Assembly (NCBI GenBank): GCA_903934295.1
Contig: CAIZNI010000022.1
Coordinates: 1-64,000 of the forward strand
DNA from: an uncultured beta proteobacterium
GTDB lineage: Bacteria > Pseudomonadota > Gammaproteobacteria > Burkholderiales > Burkholderiaceae_E
Direction: 5' to 3'
Length of the DNA stretch: 64,000 nucleotides
Each line of letters begins with the position of its first letter. Position 1 is the stretch's first letter. The notes under the pieces were generated by a model that was given only the letters and a program-made list of their open reading frames with translations, did not search any database and was not told the DNA's origin. This document shows, piece after piece, positions 9,034-18,995 of this stretch. The position numbers and the translations under genes were made by a program.

Positions 9034-10953
9034 TCAGGCCGCCTGTTCCATCCGGCGCTTCTTCAGATAGACCAGCAGCAATGAAATGGCGGCCGGTGTC
9101 ACGCCCGAGATGCGCGAGGCCATGCCGACCGTCTGCGGACGCTGAGCGACCAGTTTGCCGCGGACCTCATTGGACAGACCGCGAACGCGCGAATAGTCGA
9201 AATCATCCGGGATCGGCATCTGCTCGCTGCGCTCCGATCGGTTCACCTCGGTTTGCTGGCGGGCGATGTAGCCGGCGTACTTGCTCTGGATTTCCAGTTG
9301 CTCGATCGCCTGCTCGGCCCGCACGCGATCCAGCCCCAGTTCGGTGGCACGCTCGGCGATACCGGGACCGGCAATGGTCATCAGGGCCTCGTAACGCACA
9401 TCCGGACGGGCGAGCAGATCGCCCAGCGTGTAATCGCGCTCGATGGGCTGACCAATCACGGCGGTGGCCTGCGCCGGCGGCAGGACTTTCGGGTTCACGC
9501 TGGTGGTGCGCAGGCGCTGCATCTCGGCGGCGATTGCATCGCGCTTGCGGGAGAAGACGTCCCAGCGGGCATCGTCGACACAGCCGAGCTGGCGGCCGAT
9601 GTCGGTCAGGCGCAGGTCGGCATTGTCTTCCCGTAGGCTGAGACGGTATTCGGCCCGGCTGGTGAACATGCGATACGGTTCGGCGACGCCGCGGGTGATC
9701 AGGTCATCGACCAGGACGCCGAGATAGGCCTGGTCGCGACGCGGTGCAAAGGGATCGCGCTCGGCGACCAGCAGCGCCGCGTTCAAGCCAGCCAACAGCC
9801 CCTGGGCGGCCGCCTCTTCATAACCGGTCGTGCCGTTGATCTGACCGGCGAAGAACAGACCGGCAATGGATCGGGTCTCGAGAGACGGCTTCAGGCCACG
9901 CGGGTCGAAGAAGTCGTACTCGATCGCATAGCCCGGCCGAAGGATGTGGGCGTTCTCCAGGCCGGCGATGCTCTGGACCAGCGCCAGTTGCACATCGAAA
10001 GGCAGACTGGTGGAGATGCCGTTGGGATAGAACTCATGGGTGCTCAGGCCTTCGGGCTCCAGAAACACCTGATGGGCATTCTTGTCGGCAAAGCGGTGGA
10101 TCTTGTCTTCGACCGACGGACAGTAGCGCGGCCCGACGCCTTCGATGACGCCGGTGTACATCGGGCTGCGATCGAGACCACCGCGAATGATTTCGTGGGT
10201 TCGCTCATTGGTGTGGGTGATCCAGCAAGGCACCTGACGCGGATGTTGCTCGGCATTGCCCAGGAAGGAGAACACCGGCACCGGATCCAGGTCGCCCGGC
10301 TGCTCTTCGCAGCGGGAGAAATCGATGGTGCGGCCGTCGATGCGCGGCGGCGTCCCGGTCTTCAAGCGGCCTTGCGGCAGCTTCAGCTCCCGAAGGCGCG
10401 CCGCCAGCGACAGCGAGGGCGGATCGGCGGCGCGGCCGGCCGAATAGTGGGACAGGCCCACATGGACCAGGCCATTCAGAAAGGTGCCGGCGGTGAGCAC
10501 AACCGCCCGGCTGCGAAAGCGCAGACCCAGTTGCGTGATGGCGCCAGCCACCCGATCGCCCTCGACGATCAGGTCGTCAACCGCCTGCTGAAAAATCCAG
10601 AGATTCGGCTGGTTCTCGAGGCGGGTGCGAATGGCTTGCCGGTAGAGCACGCGATCCGCCTGGGCGCGGGTGGCTCTTACCGCCGGGCCTTTGCTCGCAT
10701 TGAGGATGCGGAACTGGATACCGGCCTCATCGGTGGCAGCCGCCATCGCGCCGCCCAGCGCGTCGATCTCCTTGACGAGATGACCCTTGCCGATACCCCC
10801 GATCGAGGGATTGCAGGACATCTGGCCGAGGGTTTCCACGCTGTGCGTCAGCAACAAGGTGGAAGCACCCATGCGGGCACTGGCCAGGGCGGCCTCGGTG
10901 CCTGCATGACCGCCGCCAACCACGATGACATCGAATTGCTTTGGATAGTCCAT
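9034..10953 (-). CDS. mnmG: tRNA uridine-5-carboxymethylaminomethyl modification enzyme MnmG (GidA)
   Basis: A 639-aa FAD- and NADH-dependent subunit of the MnmE-MnmG complex, which installs the (carboxymethyl)aminomethyl group at U34 of several tRNAs. The FAD Rossmann motif [19 protein letters not shown] is at residues 10-28, the signature [23 protein letters not shown] is near 48, and [16 protein letters not shown] is near 375. The start at 10953 gives the family length; an open frame extends further upstream without conservation. mnmE, often adjacent, is not in the window. Confidence 0.96.
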   Translation of the reverse strand: MDYPKQFDVIVVGGGHAGTEAALASARMGASTLLLTHSVETLGQMSCNPSIGGIGKGHLVKEIDALGGAMAAATDEAGIQFRILNASKGPAVRATRAQADRVLYRQAIRTRLENQPNLWIFQQAVDDLIVEGDRVAGAITQLGLRFRSRAVVLTAGTFLNGLVHVGLSHYSAGRAADPPSLSLAARLRELKLPQGRLKTGTPPRIDGRTIDFSRCEEQPGDLDPVPVFSFLGNAEQHPRQVPCWITHTNERTHEIIRGGLDRSPMYTGVIEGVGPRYCPSVEDKIHRFADKNAHQVFLEPEGLSTHEFYPNGISTSLPFDVQLALVQSIAGLENAHILRPGYAIEYDFFDPRGLKPSLETRSIAGLFFAGQINGTTGYEEAAAQGLLAGLNAALLVAERDPFAPRRDQAYLGVLVDDLITRGVAEPYRMFTSRAEYRLSLREDNADLRLTDIGRQLGCVDDARWDVFSRKRDAIAAEMQRLRTTSVNPKVLPPAQATAVIGQPIERDYTLGDLLARPDVRYEALMTIAGPGIAERATELGLDRVRAEQAIEQLEIQSKYAGYIARQQTEVNRSERSEQMPIPDDFDYSRVRGLSNEVRGKLVAQRPQTVGMASRISGVTPAAISLLLVYLKKRRMEQAA

Positions 10954-11204
10954 GGCGATGCCTGATGCGAAACGATGCCCCGAGAGTGGCGGGGAAGCCT
11001 TGCCCGGATTTTGGGCAGCGGAGGATGGTATCGGAAAACACCCCCACGTGCGATGAAGGATGGTGAAACGCCTGCAGGAAAGACGGAGGAAGCCGACAAG
11101 CATTCGGGTCGGCGCGCAGTATTGTCAATGCGCGCCAGAACGCCAGGGTGCCTAATGAATGGGAGTTGTACAAGGAACCAAAGGCTGAGCCAAAGGGATG
11201 AATC

Positions 11205-11408
11205 ATGAAAGCGAATGAAGGCATGTTGGATCGGGGACTGCGGATCTCCGTCGGACTGGCGCTGATCGGCTTGACCTTGACGGGAAAGATCGGTGTGTGG
11301 GGGTGGATCGGGGTGATTCCGCTGCTGACCGGTGCTGTCGGGGTTTGCCCGATCTACAAGGTTCTCGGGGTCAACAGCTGCGCGTGGGGCGGGAAGCGCT
11401 TGAGGTAA
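11205..11408 (+). CDS. DUF2892 / YgaP-like small inner membrane protein
   Basis: A 67-aa protein with two predicted transmembrane segments (about residues 14-32 and 35-52) and the family signature NEGMLDRGLRISVG at the N-terminus and GVCPIYKVLG near the C-terminus. It matches the DUF2892 domain, which in YgaP is fused to a rhodanese domain; here it stands alone. The biochemical role is not known. An AAGGGA ribosome site precedes the ATG. It is divergent from mnmG and lies just before the first parS site. Confidence 0.85.
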   Translation: MKANEGMLDRGLRISVGLALIGLTLTGKIGVWGWIGVIPLLTGAVGVCPIYKVLGVNSCAWGGKRLR

Positions 11409-11426
11409 TCCGAGCGTGCGGGGGAC

Positions 11427-11442
11427 TGTTTCACGTGAAACA
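11427..11442. promoter_or_regulatory. parS: parS site 1
   Basis: The sequence TGTTTCACGTGAAACA is a perfect 16-bp palindrome identical to the canonical bacterial parS, and it extends to an 18-bp palindrome with flanking C and G. ParB encoded at 6494-7384 is expected to bind and load here. Confidence 0.97.
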
Positions 11443-11714
11443 GGCGGAAGGCGTGGGGTGATGCGGAAGTCGCCGGGGCTGCCGCCGGAGGAGAGACACG
11501 GGGGAAACGCCGATGGACTCCCGCTGCCTCTCCAGGCGCGCCCTGCCGCCCCCGATGCCCTGCACTATTGGACGACAGGAGGCGAAGGCAAGCCGGTGTT
11601 TCGCTGAAGACTGCGAGGCAGTCAAGCGGCGCGTTGCGCCTCCTCCAGAACACAATCGCCGGATTCAATCCGGCTTCTGGCGGTCGCCATCCCGGATGCC
11701 ATCCGTCCTTGTCT

Positions 11715-11792
11715 CGGCATGCGCCTGACAAGGGACGCTTCGGCACGCTTCTGAGAAAGGACGCTTCAGCACGCGCCTGAGAAAGGACGTCT
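11715..11792. repeat. three 26-bp tandem repeats between the two parS sites
   Basis: Three consecutive 26-nt units (11715, 11741 and 11767) share the pattern CGGCACGC..CTGAGAAAGGACGCTT with a few substitutions per copy. They lie between the parS sites in otherwise non-coding DNA. The function is unknown; they could be protein-binding iterons or a neutral minisatellite. Confidence 0.85.
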
Positions 11793-11908
11793 TACCCCGC
11801 ACCGGCGCGCAGGGGCAGCGCAGTCTCGCCAGCCCGCGCTGACCACCAATCGCCCAGGGGCCTGGCCCACCTCCCCAGCGGGGCATCCACCATGACCGCC
11901 TCACCCAC

Positions 11909-11924
11909 TGTTTCACGTGAAACA
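11909..11924. promoter_or_regulatory. parS: parS site 2
   Basis: A second perfect TGTTTCACGTGAAACA, 482 bp from the first, again within an 18-bp palindrome bounded by C and G. It lies immediately after the stop codon of the GMC oxidoreductase gene. Confidence 0.97.
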
Positions 11925-11925
11925 G

Positions 11926-13554
11926 TCAAACCCGATCTTGCAAGATCATCGCCGCCGCCCGCTCCGCAATCATCAGGGTGGGCGAATTGGTGTTCCCCGA
12001 GGTGATTGTCGGCATGACCGACGCGTCCGCGATTCGCAACCCGGGTATGGCGCGGCAACGAAGACGCTCATCCACCACCGACATCGGGTCCTGTGTCGAA
12101 CCCATCTTGCAGGTGCCCACCGGATGGAAGATCGTCGTGCCCACCTGCCCGGCTGCCTGCGCCAGCTGCTCGTCCGTGTCGAACTGCGCGCCGGGCAAAA
12201 ACTCCTGCGGGCTGTATCGAGCCAGCGCCTTGCCCGCCACGATTCGCCGAGTCAGTCGAATCGAATCCGCGGCGACCTGCCGATCCTCGGGGGTGGAGAG
12301 GTAGTTGGGCGCAATCATCGGCGCGTCCTCTGAGCGAGCCGACCGGATGTGCACCGTGCCTCGCGCGGTTGGCCGAAGATTGCAGACCGAGGCGGTGAAC
12401 GCCGGAAAGGGATGCAGCGGATCTCCGAACTTGTCCAGCGACAGCGGCTGGACGTGATATTCCACATTGGCCCTCGCCTGCCCCGGATCCGAGCGCGCAA
12501 AGGCCCCGAGCTGACTCGGCGCCATCGACATCGGGCCGCTGCGAAACAGCAGGTACTCCAGTCCCATCATCGCCTTGCCGAACAGGGAATTGGCCTTTTC
12601 GTTGAGCGTCACCGCATTGCTCACCTTGAAGACGGTGCGCAACTGCAGGTGATCCTGAAGGTTCTCGCCAACCCCTGGCACGGCCACCTTGACCGGCACA
12701 CCGGCCCGTGCCAGCACCTCCGGATGGCCAATCCCCGACAGTTCGAGAATCTGCGGCGTACCCACCGCTCCGGCGGCAAGCACCACCTCGCACCTTGCAC
12801 CGGCATAGAGACTGTCACCGCCGGCGCTGTCACGGTATTCCACACCCAACACCCGATTCGACCCGTCATCGCTCAGGCGAAGCCGCTCGACATGGGCGCC
12901 GCTGAGCACCGTCAGGTTGTTGCGCGTGATGGCGGTTCGCAAGAACGCCTTCGCCGCATTCCAACGGAATCCGCCCCGCTGATTGACCTCGAAATACCCG
13001 CAACCGAAATTGTCGCCCCGGTTGAAGTCGTCGCAGGGCCCGATCCCCTGCTCGTTGGCGGCCTCCCGAAAGGCGTCGAGGATGTCCCAGCGGATGCGCG
13101 GCGGCTCGATGCGCCACTCGCCCCCATGCCCGTGCAGCGGATCCTCGCCGCCCTTGTCGAGGCGGTGGTAGTCCTCGTGCACCTTGAAAAAAGGCAGCAC
13201 CTCGTCCCATGACCAGCCGGCGTTGCCCATCGCGGCCCAGCCGTCATAGTCGCCCCTCTGCCCGCGCATGTAGATCATGCCGTTGATCGAGGAGCAACCG
13301 CCCAGCACTTTCCCGCGTGGGTAGCGGATGGTGCGCCCGTCCAGGCCGGGTTCGGCTTCGGTCATGTACAGCCAGTCGGTGCGGGGATTGCCGATGCAAT
13401 ACAGGTAGCCCACCGGGATGTGGATCCAGATGTAGTCGTCCTTCCCGCCCGCCTCGAGCAACAGCACCCGGTTGGCGGGATCGGCCGACAGCCGGTTGGC
13501 CAGCAGGCAGCCGGCCGTGCCGGCGCCCACCACGATGTAGTCGTATTCCGCCAT
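11926..13554 (-). CDS. GMC-family FAD-dependent alcohol/choline dehydrogenase
   Basis: A 542-aa glucose-methanol-choline oxidoreductase. The FAD motif VVGAGTAGCLLANRL is at about residues 7-21, the GMC signature GKVLGGCSSINGMIYMRG near 85, the active-site HPVGTCKMG near 475, and NTNSPTLMIAERAA near the C-terminus. Relatives oxidise choline, long-chain alcohols or polyethylene glycol to aldehydes and pass electrons to the respiratory chain. It is the last gene of a four-gene operon (mmsA, gabD-like, Zn-ADH, GMC) and follows the Zn-ADH by 13 nt, which suggests an alcohol-to-aldehyde step. Its stop abuts parS site 2. Confidence 0.88.
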   Translation of the reverse strand: MAEYDYIVVGAGTAGCLLANRLSADPANRVLLLEAGGKDDYIWIHIPVGYLYCIGNPRTDWLYMTEAEPGLDGRTIRYPRGKVLGGCSSINGMIYMRGQRGDYDGWAAMGNAGWSWDEVLPFFKVHEDYHRLDKGGEDPLHGHGGEWRIEPPRIRWDILDAFREAANEQGIGPCDDFNRGDNFGCGYFEVNQRGGFRWNAAKAFLRTAITRNNLTVLSGAHVERLRLSDDGSNRVLGVEYRDSAGGDSLYAGARCEVVLAAGAVGTPQILELSGIGHPEVLARAGVPVKVAVPGVGENLQDHLQLRTVFKVSNAVTLNEKANSLFGKAMMGLEYLLFRSGPMSMAPSQLGAFARSDPGQARANVEYHVQPLSLDKFGDPLHPFPAFTASVCNLRPTARGTVHIRSARSEDAPMIAPNYLSTPEDRQVAADSIRLTRRIVAGKALARYSPQEFLPGAQFDTDEQLAQAAGQVGTTIFHPVGTCKMGSTQDPMSVVDERLRCRAIPGLRIADASVMPTITSGNTNSPTLMIAERAAAMILQDRV

Positions 13555-13567
13555 GATCGCGTCGCTC

Positions 13568-14725
13568 TCAGTCGGTCAGGATGATCTGTCGGATGGCTTC
13601 GCCACGCGCCAGGCGATCGAGCGCCTGGTTGATGTCGGCCAAGGGGACTCGCTCGGACAACAATCGATCGACCGGCAGTCGCCCTGCCCGATACATCGCC
13701 ACGAAGCGCGGCACATCGCGCGCCGGCACGCAGGAACCGATGTAGCTGCCCTTCACCGTGCGCTCCTCCGCAATCAGACTGACCGCCTGAATCGACCACT
13801 GCTGCGACGGATTCGGCAGCCCGGCCGTCACCGTCGTGCCGCCACGGGCGGTGATCTTGTAAGCCAGATCCAGCGCCTTCACGCTGCCCGCCATCTCGAA
13901 GGCATAGTCCACGCCGCCGCTGGTGGCGTCTTTCACCTTCTGGATGACGTCCGGATCGGCGGCGTTGAAACAATGGGTGGCGCCGAGACTGCGGGCGATC
14001 GCCAGCTTCGAATCGAGCAGGTCCACCGCCACGATGTCCCGCGCCCCGCCGGCGGCCGCCGCCAGCAGCGAGGAGAAGCCAACGCCCCCCAGCCCCACCA
14101 CCGCCGCCCGGGCGCCCGGTTCCATGCGGGCGGTGTTGAAGACCGCACCCGCGCCGGTCAGCACCGCGCAACCGAACAGCGCCGCCTCGTCCCAGGAGAG
14201 ACCCGGATCGATTCGAACCAGCGATCGACGTGAAACCGTGGCGAACTGGGCGAACGCCGAGCAGCCCATGTGGTGATTCAGCAGCCCATCGGACTGCTGA
14301 TCCAGCCCGATCCGCCCACCGCTTGCCGACAAGCGCTTGTAGCCGCCCAGCAAGGAGCCGGTGCCATTGGACTCGCCGCCCGGCGCACACAGCGCCGGCC
14401 GGCCACCGGCACAGCTCAGACAGGTGCCGCAACTGGGCCGAAAGATCATCACCACCGCGTCGCCGATCGCCAGGTCGCTGCCGCCCGGACCGATTTCCAC
14501 CACCTCGGCCGCGGCTTCATGGCCCAGCACGATCGGCATCGGCCAGGCTCGATCGCCATTGACCACCGACAGGTCGGAGTGACAAAGACCTGCCGCCCGG
14601 ATCCGCACCCGCAACTCGCCGGGACCGGGCGGTGCGAGTTCGACCTCTTCGATCGACAGGGGTCGGCTTTGCGCATAGGGCGCGGGCAAGCCCATCGCGC
14701 GCAGCACCGCGGCTTTCATCTTCAT
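13568..14725 (-). CDS. Zn-dependent alcohol dehydrogenase (MDR superfamily)
   Basis: A 385-aa medium-chain dehydrogenase. Visible features are the catalytic-zinc segment GLCHSDLSVVNG near residue 42, GHEAAAEVVEIG near 69, the structural-zinc lobe CGTCLSCAGGRPALC near 100, and the nucleotide motif GLGGVGFSSLLAAAAGG near 200. It resembles class III/aryl alcohol dehydrogenases but is clearly distinct from the frmA copy at 2062. The start at 14725 (MKMKAAV) has GGGAGCGAG upstream; the open frame extends further but overlaps the preceding gene. The gap to the aldehyde dehydrogenase upstream is 37 nt. Confidence 0.87.
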   Translation of the reverse strand: MKMKAAVLRAMGLPAPYAQSRPLSIEEVELAPPGPGELRVRIRAAGLCHSDLSVVNGDRAWPMPIVLGHEAAAEVVEIGPGGSDLAIGDAVVMIFRPSCGTCLSCAGGRPALCAPGGESNGTGSLLGGYKRLSASGGRIGLDQQSDGLLNHHMGCSAFAQFATVSRRSLVRIDPGLSWDEAALFGCAVLTGAGAVFNTARMEPGARAAVVGLGGVGFSSLLAAAAGGARDIVAVDLLDSKLAIARSLGATHCFNAADPDVIQKVKDATSGGVDYAFEMAGSVKALDLAYKITARGGTTVTAGLPNPSQQWSIQAVSLIAEERTVKGSYIGSCVPARDVPRFVAMYRAGRLPVDRLLSERVPLADINQALDRLARGEAIRQIILTD

Positions 14726-14762
14726 CTTGGCTCGCTCCCCGGTTCCTGCTGGCTCGCGCGGC

Positions 14763-16232
14763 TCAAAGCCCGGCCAGACAAACGTACTTGATCTCGAGGT
14801 AGTCCTCGATGCCGTAGCGCGAACCCTCTCGCCCCAGGCCCGACTGCTTGACGCCGCCAAACGGCGCGACCTCGGTCGACAGCAGGCCGCTGTTGACGCA
14901 GACCATGCCGGTCTCCAGCGCTTCGGCCACCCGGAAAATCCGCCCGATGTCGCGCGAGAAGAAATAGGCGGCCAGCCCGAACTCGGTGTCGTTGGCCATC
15001 CGGATCACCTCGGCCTCGTCCTTGAAACGGAAGAGCGGCGCGACCGGGCCGAAGGTTTCCTCGCGCGCAACCCGCATCTCGGCGGTGACGCCGGTGAGCA
15101 GGGTCGGTTCGAAGAAGAGCCCGCCCAAGGCATGGCGATGTCCGCCCAGCCGGATCTGTGCGCCCTTGGCCACGGCGTCGGCGATGTGCTCCTCGACCTT
15201 GAGGAGGGCGGCGGGCTCGATCAGCGGGCCGATGCTGACCCCCGGCTCGGTGCCCTCCCCCACCTTGAACTGCGCCACCTTGGCGGCCAGGCGGCTGGCG
15301 AAGGCCTCATAGACACCCTCCTGCACATACAACCGGTTGGCGCACACGCAGGTCTGGCCGGCATTTCGGTACTTGGACGCCAGTGCGCCCTCGACCGCCG
15401 CGTCCAGGTCGGCGTCCTCGAAGACGATGAAGGGCGCGTTGCCCCCCAGCTCCAGCGAGAGCTTCTTCACCGAGTCGGCCGACTGGCGCAGCAGGATGCG
15501 TCCCACCTCGGTGGAGCCGGTGAAGGAGATCTTGCGCACGATCGGGCTCGTGCACATTTCCAGCCCGATCTCCGGCGATTTGTCGGCATCGCCCACGATC
15601 ACATTGAAAACACCGGGTGGGAAACCGGCCAGCTCCGCGAGATGGGCCAAGGCGAGCGCCGACAGCGGCGTGGCCTCGGCCGGCTTGGCCACCACGGTGC
15701 AACCGGCCGCCAGCGCTGGCGACACCTTGCGGGTGATCATCGCAATCGGAAAGTTCCAGGGGGTGATGGCGGCACAAACGCCGATCGGCTGCTTCATCAC
15801 CAGGACGCGCCGGTCGGACGCATAGGTCGGAATGATGTCGCCATCGATCCGCTTGCCCTCCTCGGCAAACCACTCGATGAACGAAGCCCCGTAAACCACC
15901 TCACCGCGGGCTTCGGCCAGCGGCTTGCCCTGCTCGGTGGTCATCAGCAGCGCCAGATCGTCGGCGTGCGCCATGACCAGGTCGAACCAGCGACGAAGAA
16001 TGGCGGCGCGATCCTTGGCGGTGCGCGCCCGCCAGGCCGGCAGGGCCCGTCCCGCCGCCTCGATCGCCCGGCGGGCCTCGACCCGCCCCATGTCGGCGAC
16101 CTCGGCCACGGTGGCACCGGTGGCCGGATTGGTGACCGGGAACAGACCGCCCGAGTCGGCCGGACACCATTGCCCGTCGATGTAGCCCTGGCGCTTGAGC
16201 AGGGCCATTTCCTTGAGTTGCAACGCCATCAC
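14763..16232 (-). CDS. gabD: NAD(P)-dependent succinate-semialdehyde dehydrogenase-like aldehyde dehydrogenase
   Basis: A 489-aa ALDH-superfamily enzyme of the GabD group. The motifs are PWNFPIAMITRKVSPALAAG near 158, FTGSTEVGR near 240, the catalytic-base segment LELGGNAPF with its Glu near 265, and the nucleophile Cys in NAGQTCVCANR near 298. It oxidises an aldehyde, possibly a C4 semialdehyde, to the acid. It starts 4 nt after the mmsA stop. The specific substrate is inferred from family resemblance; the operon (alcohol dehydrogenases plus MmsA) suggests diol or hydroxyacid catabolism. Confidence 0.85.
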   Translation of the reverse strand: MMALQLKEMALLKRQGYIDGQWCPADSGGLFPVTNPATGATVAEVADMGRVEARRAIEAAGRALPAWRARTAKDRAAILRRWFDLVMAHADDLALLMTTEQGKPLAEARGEVVYGASFIEWFAEEGKRIDGDIIPTYASDRRVLVMKQPIGVCAAITPWNFPIAMITRKVSPALAAGCTVVAKPAEATPLSALALAHLAELAGFPPGVFNVIVGDADKSPEIGLEMCTSPIVRKISFTGSTEVGRILLRQSADSVKKLSLELGGNAPFIVFEDADLDAAVEGALASKYRNAGQTCVCANRLYVQEGVYEAFASRLAAKVAQFKVGEGTEPGVSIGPLIEPAALLKVEEHIADAVAKGAQIRLGGHRHALGGLFFEPTLLTGVTAEMRVAREETFGPVAPLFRFKDEAEVIRMANDTEFGLAAYFFSRDIGRIFRVAEALETGMVCVNSGLLSTEVAPFGGVKQSGLGREGSRYGIEDYLEIKYVCLAGL

Positions 16233-16236
16233 CGGC

Positions 16237-17769
16237 TCACTTCAGGGTGGGGATTGCAAAGTCCGCACCGGCGCGAATGCCGGCCGGCCAGCGCTGCGTC
16301 ACCGCCTTGTAGCGGGTGTAGAAGCGAACGCCTTCCGGGCCGTGCATGTGGTGGTCGCCGTACAGCGAGGCCTTCCAGCCACCGAACGAGTGGAACGCCA
16401 TCGGCACCGGAATCGGGACATTGATGCCGACCATGCCGATCTGCACCCGGTGGGCGAACTCGCGGGCCGCGTCACCGTCGCGGGTGAAAATCGCGGTCCC
16501 GTTGCCGAACTCGTGGGAATTGACGAGTTGCAGCGCCTCCTCAAAGTCGCGGGCGCGCACGATGCACAACACCGGCCCGAAGATCTCCTCCTGGTAGATG
16601 CGCATCTGCGGCGTGACGTCGTCGAACAGGCAGCCGCCCAGGAAGAAGCCATTCTCGCGCCCGGGCACCGAGAGCCCGCGGCCATCGACCACCAGCCGCG
16701 CGCCTTCGGCCACGCCCGTGTCGACATACCCCTTGACCTTGTCGAAATGGGTGCGGGTGACCAGCGGGCCCATCTCGGCGGACGGGTCCATGCCGTCGGC
16801 CACCTTGATCGCCGGGACGCGCTCCTTCAGGCGCGCGACCAGCGCGTCGGCGATGTCGCCCACCGCCACCGTGACCGAAACCGCCATGCAGCGCTCGCCG
16901 GCTGACCCGTAGGCGGCGCCGATCACCGCATCGACCGCCTGGGCGAGATCGGCGTCGGGCATCACCACCATGTGGTTCTTGGCACCACCCAGCGCCTGCA
17001 CCCGCTTGCCCTGCGCCGCCGCGGTGTCGTGGATGTAGCGGGCGATCGGTGTGGACCCGACGAAGCTGACCGCGCTGACCTGCGGATGGTGCAACAGCGC
17101 ATCGACCGCGACCTTGTCGCCCTGGACCACATTGAAGACGCCGTCGGGGAGCCCCGCGTCCTTGAGCAGGCGCGCGATCAGCAGCGCGGTGGACGGATCG
17201 CGCTCGGAGGGCTTGAGCACGAAGGTGTTGCCGCAGGCCAAGGCCACCGGGAACATCCACATCGGCACCATCGCGGGGAAATTGAAGGGCGTGATGCCCA
17301 CGCAGACGCCCAGCGGCTGGCGGATCGAATACATGTCGATGCCGGTGCCCACCTGCTCGCTGAACTCGCCCTTGAGCAGTTGCGGGATGCCACAGGCGAA
17401 CTCCACCACCTCCAGACCCCGGATGACCTCACCCTCCGCATCGCTGAAGACCTTGCCATGCTCGGCGGTGATCGCGGCGGCCAGCTCGGCGCTGTGGCGC
17501 TCGGCGAGTTCCTTGAACTTGAACATCACCCGCGCGCGACGCAGCGCCGGCATCGCCGACCAGGCCGGAAACGCCGCCGCCGCGGCTTTCACCGCCGCGT
17601 CGACCTGTTCCGGCGATGCGAGCGCCACCCGCCGCGCGAGCTCGCCGGTGGCCGGGTTGAAGACGTCGCCGTAGCGATCATGCGCGCTGCCCGCCACATC
17701 GGCACCGGCGATCCAATGGCCGACCTGCGACCCAAGCTGCGCCGTCAAGCGGCTGTCCGAGCTGCCCAT
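16237..17769 (-). CDS. mmsA: CoA-acylating methylmalonate/malonate-semialdehyde dehydrogenase
   Basis: A 510-aa ALDH-superfamily enzyme that converts methylmalonate or malonate semialdehyde to propionyl- or acetyl-CoA. The nucleophile is in [12 protein letters not shown] near 288, and the position that holds the general-base Glu in ordinary ALDHs reads Asn in [11 protein letters not shown], as is typical of the CoA-acylating subgroup. [17 protein letters not shown] near 155 and NPTGEL-like N-terminal blocks also fit. A very good GAAGGAG ribosome site lies before the ATG at 17769. It heads the minus-strand operon and is divergent from the IclR gene. Confidence 0.92.
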   Translation of the reverse strand: MGSSDSRLTAQLGSQVGHWIAGADVAGSAHDRYGDVFNPATGELARRVALASPEQVDAAVKAAAAAFPAWSAMPALRRARVMFKFKELAERHSAELAAAITAEHGKVFSDAEGEVIRGLEVVEFACGIPQLLKGEFSEQVGTGIDMYSIRQPLGVCVGITPFNFPAMVPMWMFPVALACGNTFVLKPSERDPSTALLIARLLKDAGLPDGVFNVVQGDKVAVDALLHHPQVSAVSFVGSTPIARYIHDTAAAQGKRVQALGGAKNHMVVMPDADLAQAVDAVIGAAYGSAGERCMAVSVTVAVGDIADALVARLKERVPAIKVADGMDPSAEMGPLVTRTHFDKVKGYVDTGVAEGARLVVDGRGLSVPGRENGFFLGGCLFDDVTPQMRIYQEEIFGPVLCIVRARDFEEALQLVNSHEFGNGTAIFTRDGDAAREFAHRVQIGMVGINVPIPVPMAFHSFGGWKASLYGDHHMHGPEGVRFYTRYKAVTQRWPAGIRAGADFAIPTLK

Positions 17770-17865
17770 GTATTTCTCCTTCGGGGATGCGGCCTGCGCC
17801 CGAGTGGCGCGGCCTGTCGTTGCGGACGGCTGACCCGGCCGGGCCGATCCCTGATCGGAAACACC

Positions 17866-17881
17866 GTTCAGCCTATTGAAC
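17866..17881. promoter_or_regulatory. palindrome in the mmsA/iclR divergent region (candidate IclR operator)
   Basis: GTTCA-GCCTAT-TGAAC is a 5-bp inverted repeat with a 6-bp spacer located 97 nt upstream of the mmsA ATG. A further CATTCAGAACATG half-site follows at about 17885. IclR-family proteins bind short imperfect palindromes between divergent genes, so this is a reasonable operator candidate, but the assignment is inference. Confidence 0.4.
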
Positions 17882-18029
17882 ACTCATTCAGAACATGCGA
17901 GGATTGTCGAACCGAAGCCCGCGCGCTGTCAACACGGTGCTGGCTGACAGCCCTCACGCACCGTACCGCCGCCAACCGCGCCACCCCCACCACTGCACCC
18001 CGACCCCATTGCCCCCGCCCACCGCCCCG

Positions 18030-18899
18030 ATGTCCCTGACCGACCCGGTCACCACCCGCGTCGCCAGGCGCGGCCGCGCCGGCCCCGAGCGCGCGCCGCC
18101 CGACGACAGCCCGCGGGTGCCGGCGGTCGACCGCGCGGTGCGCCTGATCGACACACTGGCCGGCTCCCACGAGCCGCTGGGACTCGCGGAGCTCGCCCGC
18201 CGGCTGGCCCTGCCCAAGAGCAGCCTGCACGGCCTGCTGGCCACGCTGGTGAGCCACGGTCTGGCCCGACGCAATGAATCCGGCGAGTTCTCCCTGGGTA
18301 CGCGCCCGCTGCAATGGGCCGACGCCTATGTCGCGCAATCGGACATCCTGCGCGCCTTCGATGCGAACGCCCGGCGAATCGACGTCCTGACCGCCGAAAC
18401 CGTGATGCTGGCGGTGCTCGAGGGCCCGGAAGTGCTCTACCTCGCCTGCCGCCCCGGCACCCGCCCGCTGGCGGTCAACTTCCGGGTCGGCGGCCGATTC
18501 CCGGCCGCGTTCACCTCATCCGGCAAGGCGATGATGTCAACACTGTCCGAGGAGGCGGTGCGCGAACTGCTCGGTCGCCAGCCGTTCGTTCGTCCAACCC
18601 GCCACAGCGTGGACTCGCCCGTGGCGCTGCTGCGCCAGCTGGCGCTCGCCCGCCGACACGGCCACGCCACCGATGACGAGGAGACTGCCGAGGGCATGCA
18701 GTGCTTCGGCGCACCGGTCTTCGGGCCGCGCGGCCCACAGGCGATCGCGGCGGTCGCCGTCAGCGTCATCAAGGCCGGCCTGACCCCGCACCGCCGCCAG
18801 GAGCTGGTGAGCGCGGTCCGCCAGCTCGCCGGGCAGCTGTCCGATGCGCTGGGGGCGCCGCCCGCACGCGCGGATGCCTCCGCGGCCCGCGCGGCCTGA
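18030..18899 (+). CDS. IclR-family transcriptional regulator
   Basis: A 289-aa regulator with an N-terminal winged helix-turn-helix (LGLAELARRLALPKSSLHGLLATL, about residues 50-75) and a C-terminal effector-binding GAF-like domain with the family's AFTSSGKAMM segment near 165. The start at 18030 was chosen because upstream residues in the open frame are His/Pro-rich and look like leader DNA. It is divergent from the mmsA operon and followed at once by the M20 hydrolase and PdxA-family genes, so it may control either or both. Confidence 0.87.
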   Translation: MSLTDPVTTRVARRGRAGPERAPPDDSPRVPAVDRAVRLIDTLAGSHEPLGLAELARRLALPKSSLHGLLATLVSHGLARRNESGEFSLGTRPLQWADAYVAQSDILRAFDANARRIDVLTAETVMLAVLEGPEVLYLACRPGTRPLAVNFRVGGRFPAAFTSSGKAMMSTLSEEAVRELLGRQPFVRPTRHSVDSPVALLRQLALARRHGHATDDEETAEGMQCFGAPVFGPRGPQAIAAVAVSVIKAGLTPHRRQELVSAVRQLAGQLSDALGAPPARADASAARAA

Positions 18900-18995
18900 A
18901 TGCCCGGCGCCGCGCCCGATCCGATCCCCGATCTGAAATCCGAACCGTCCCCCTTTCCCGACAGAACCCCCTTCCAACAGAACCTGGAGCCCGCG

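Larger units (their letters stand above)
11409..11925. other. 517-nt non-coding parS region
   Basis: This gap between the DUF2892 gene and the GMC oxidoreductase gene holds two perfect parS sites and three 26-bp tandem repeats. Open frames across it have biased, low-complexity translations and no recognisable domain. It is best read as a centromere-like ParB-loading region rather than as coding DNA. Confidence 0.75.

Noticed and set aside
10954-11103. N-terminal extension of MnmG to 11103
   Set aside because: MnmG proteins start a few residues before the FAD motif; the upstream codons show no conservation and would add about 50 residues.
11354-11746. Minus-strand open frame of 130 codons across parS site 1
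   Set aside because: The translation has no recognisable domain, overlaps the DUF2892 gene, and runs through the parS palindrome; the interval behaves as non-coding DNA.
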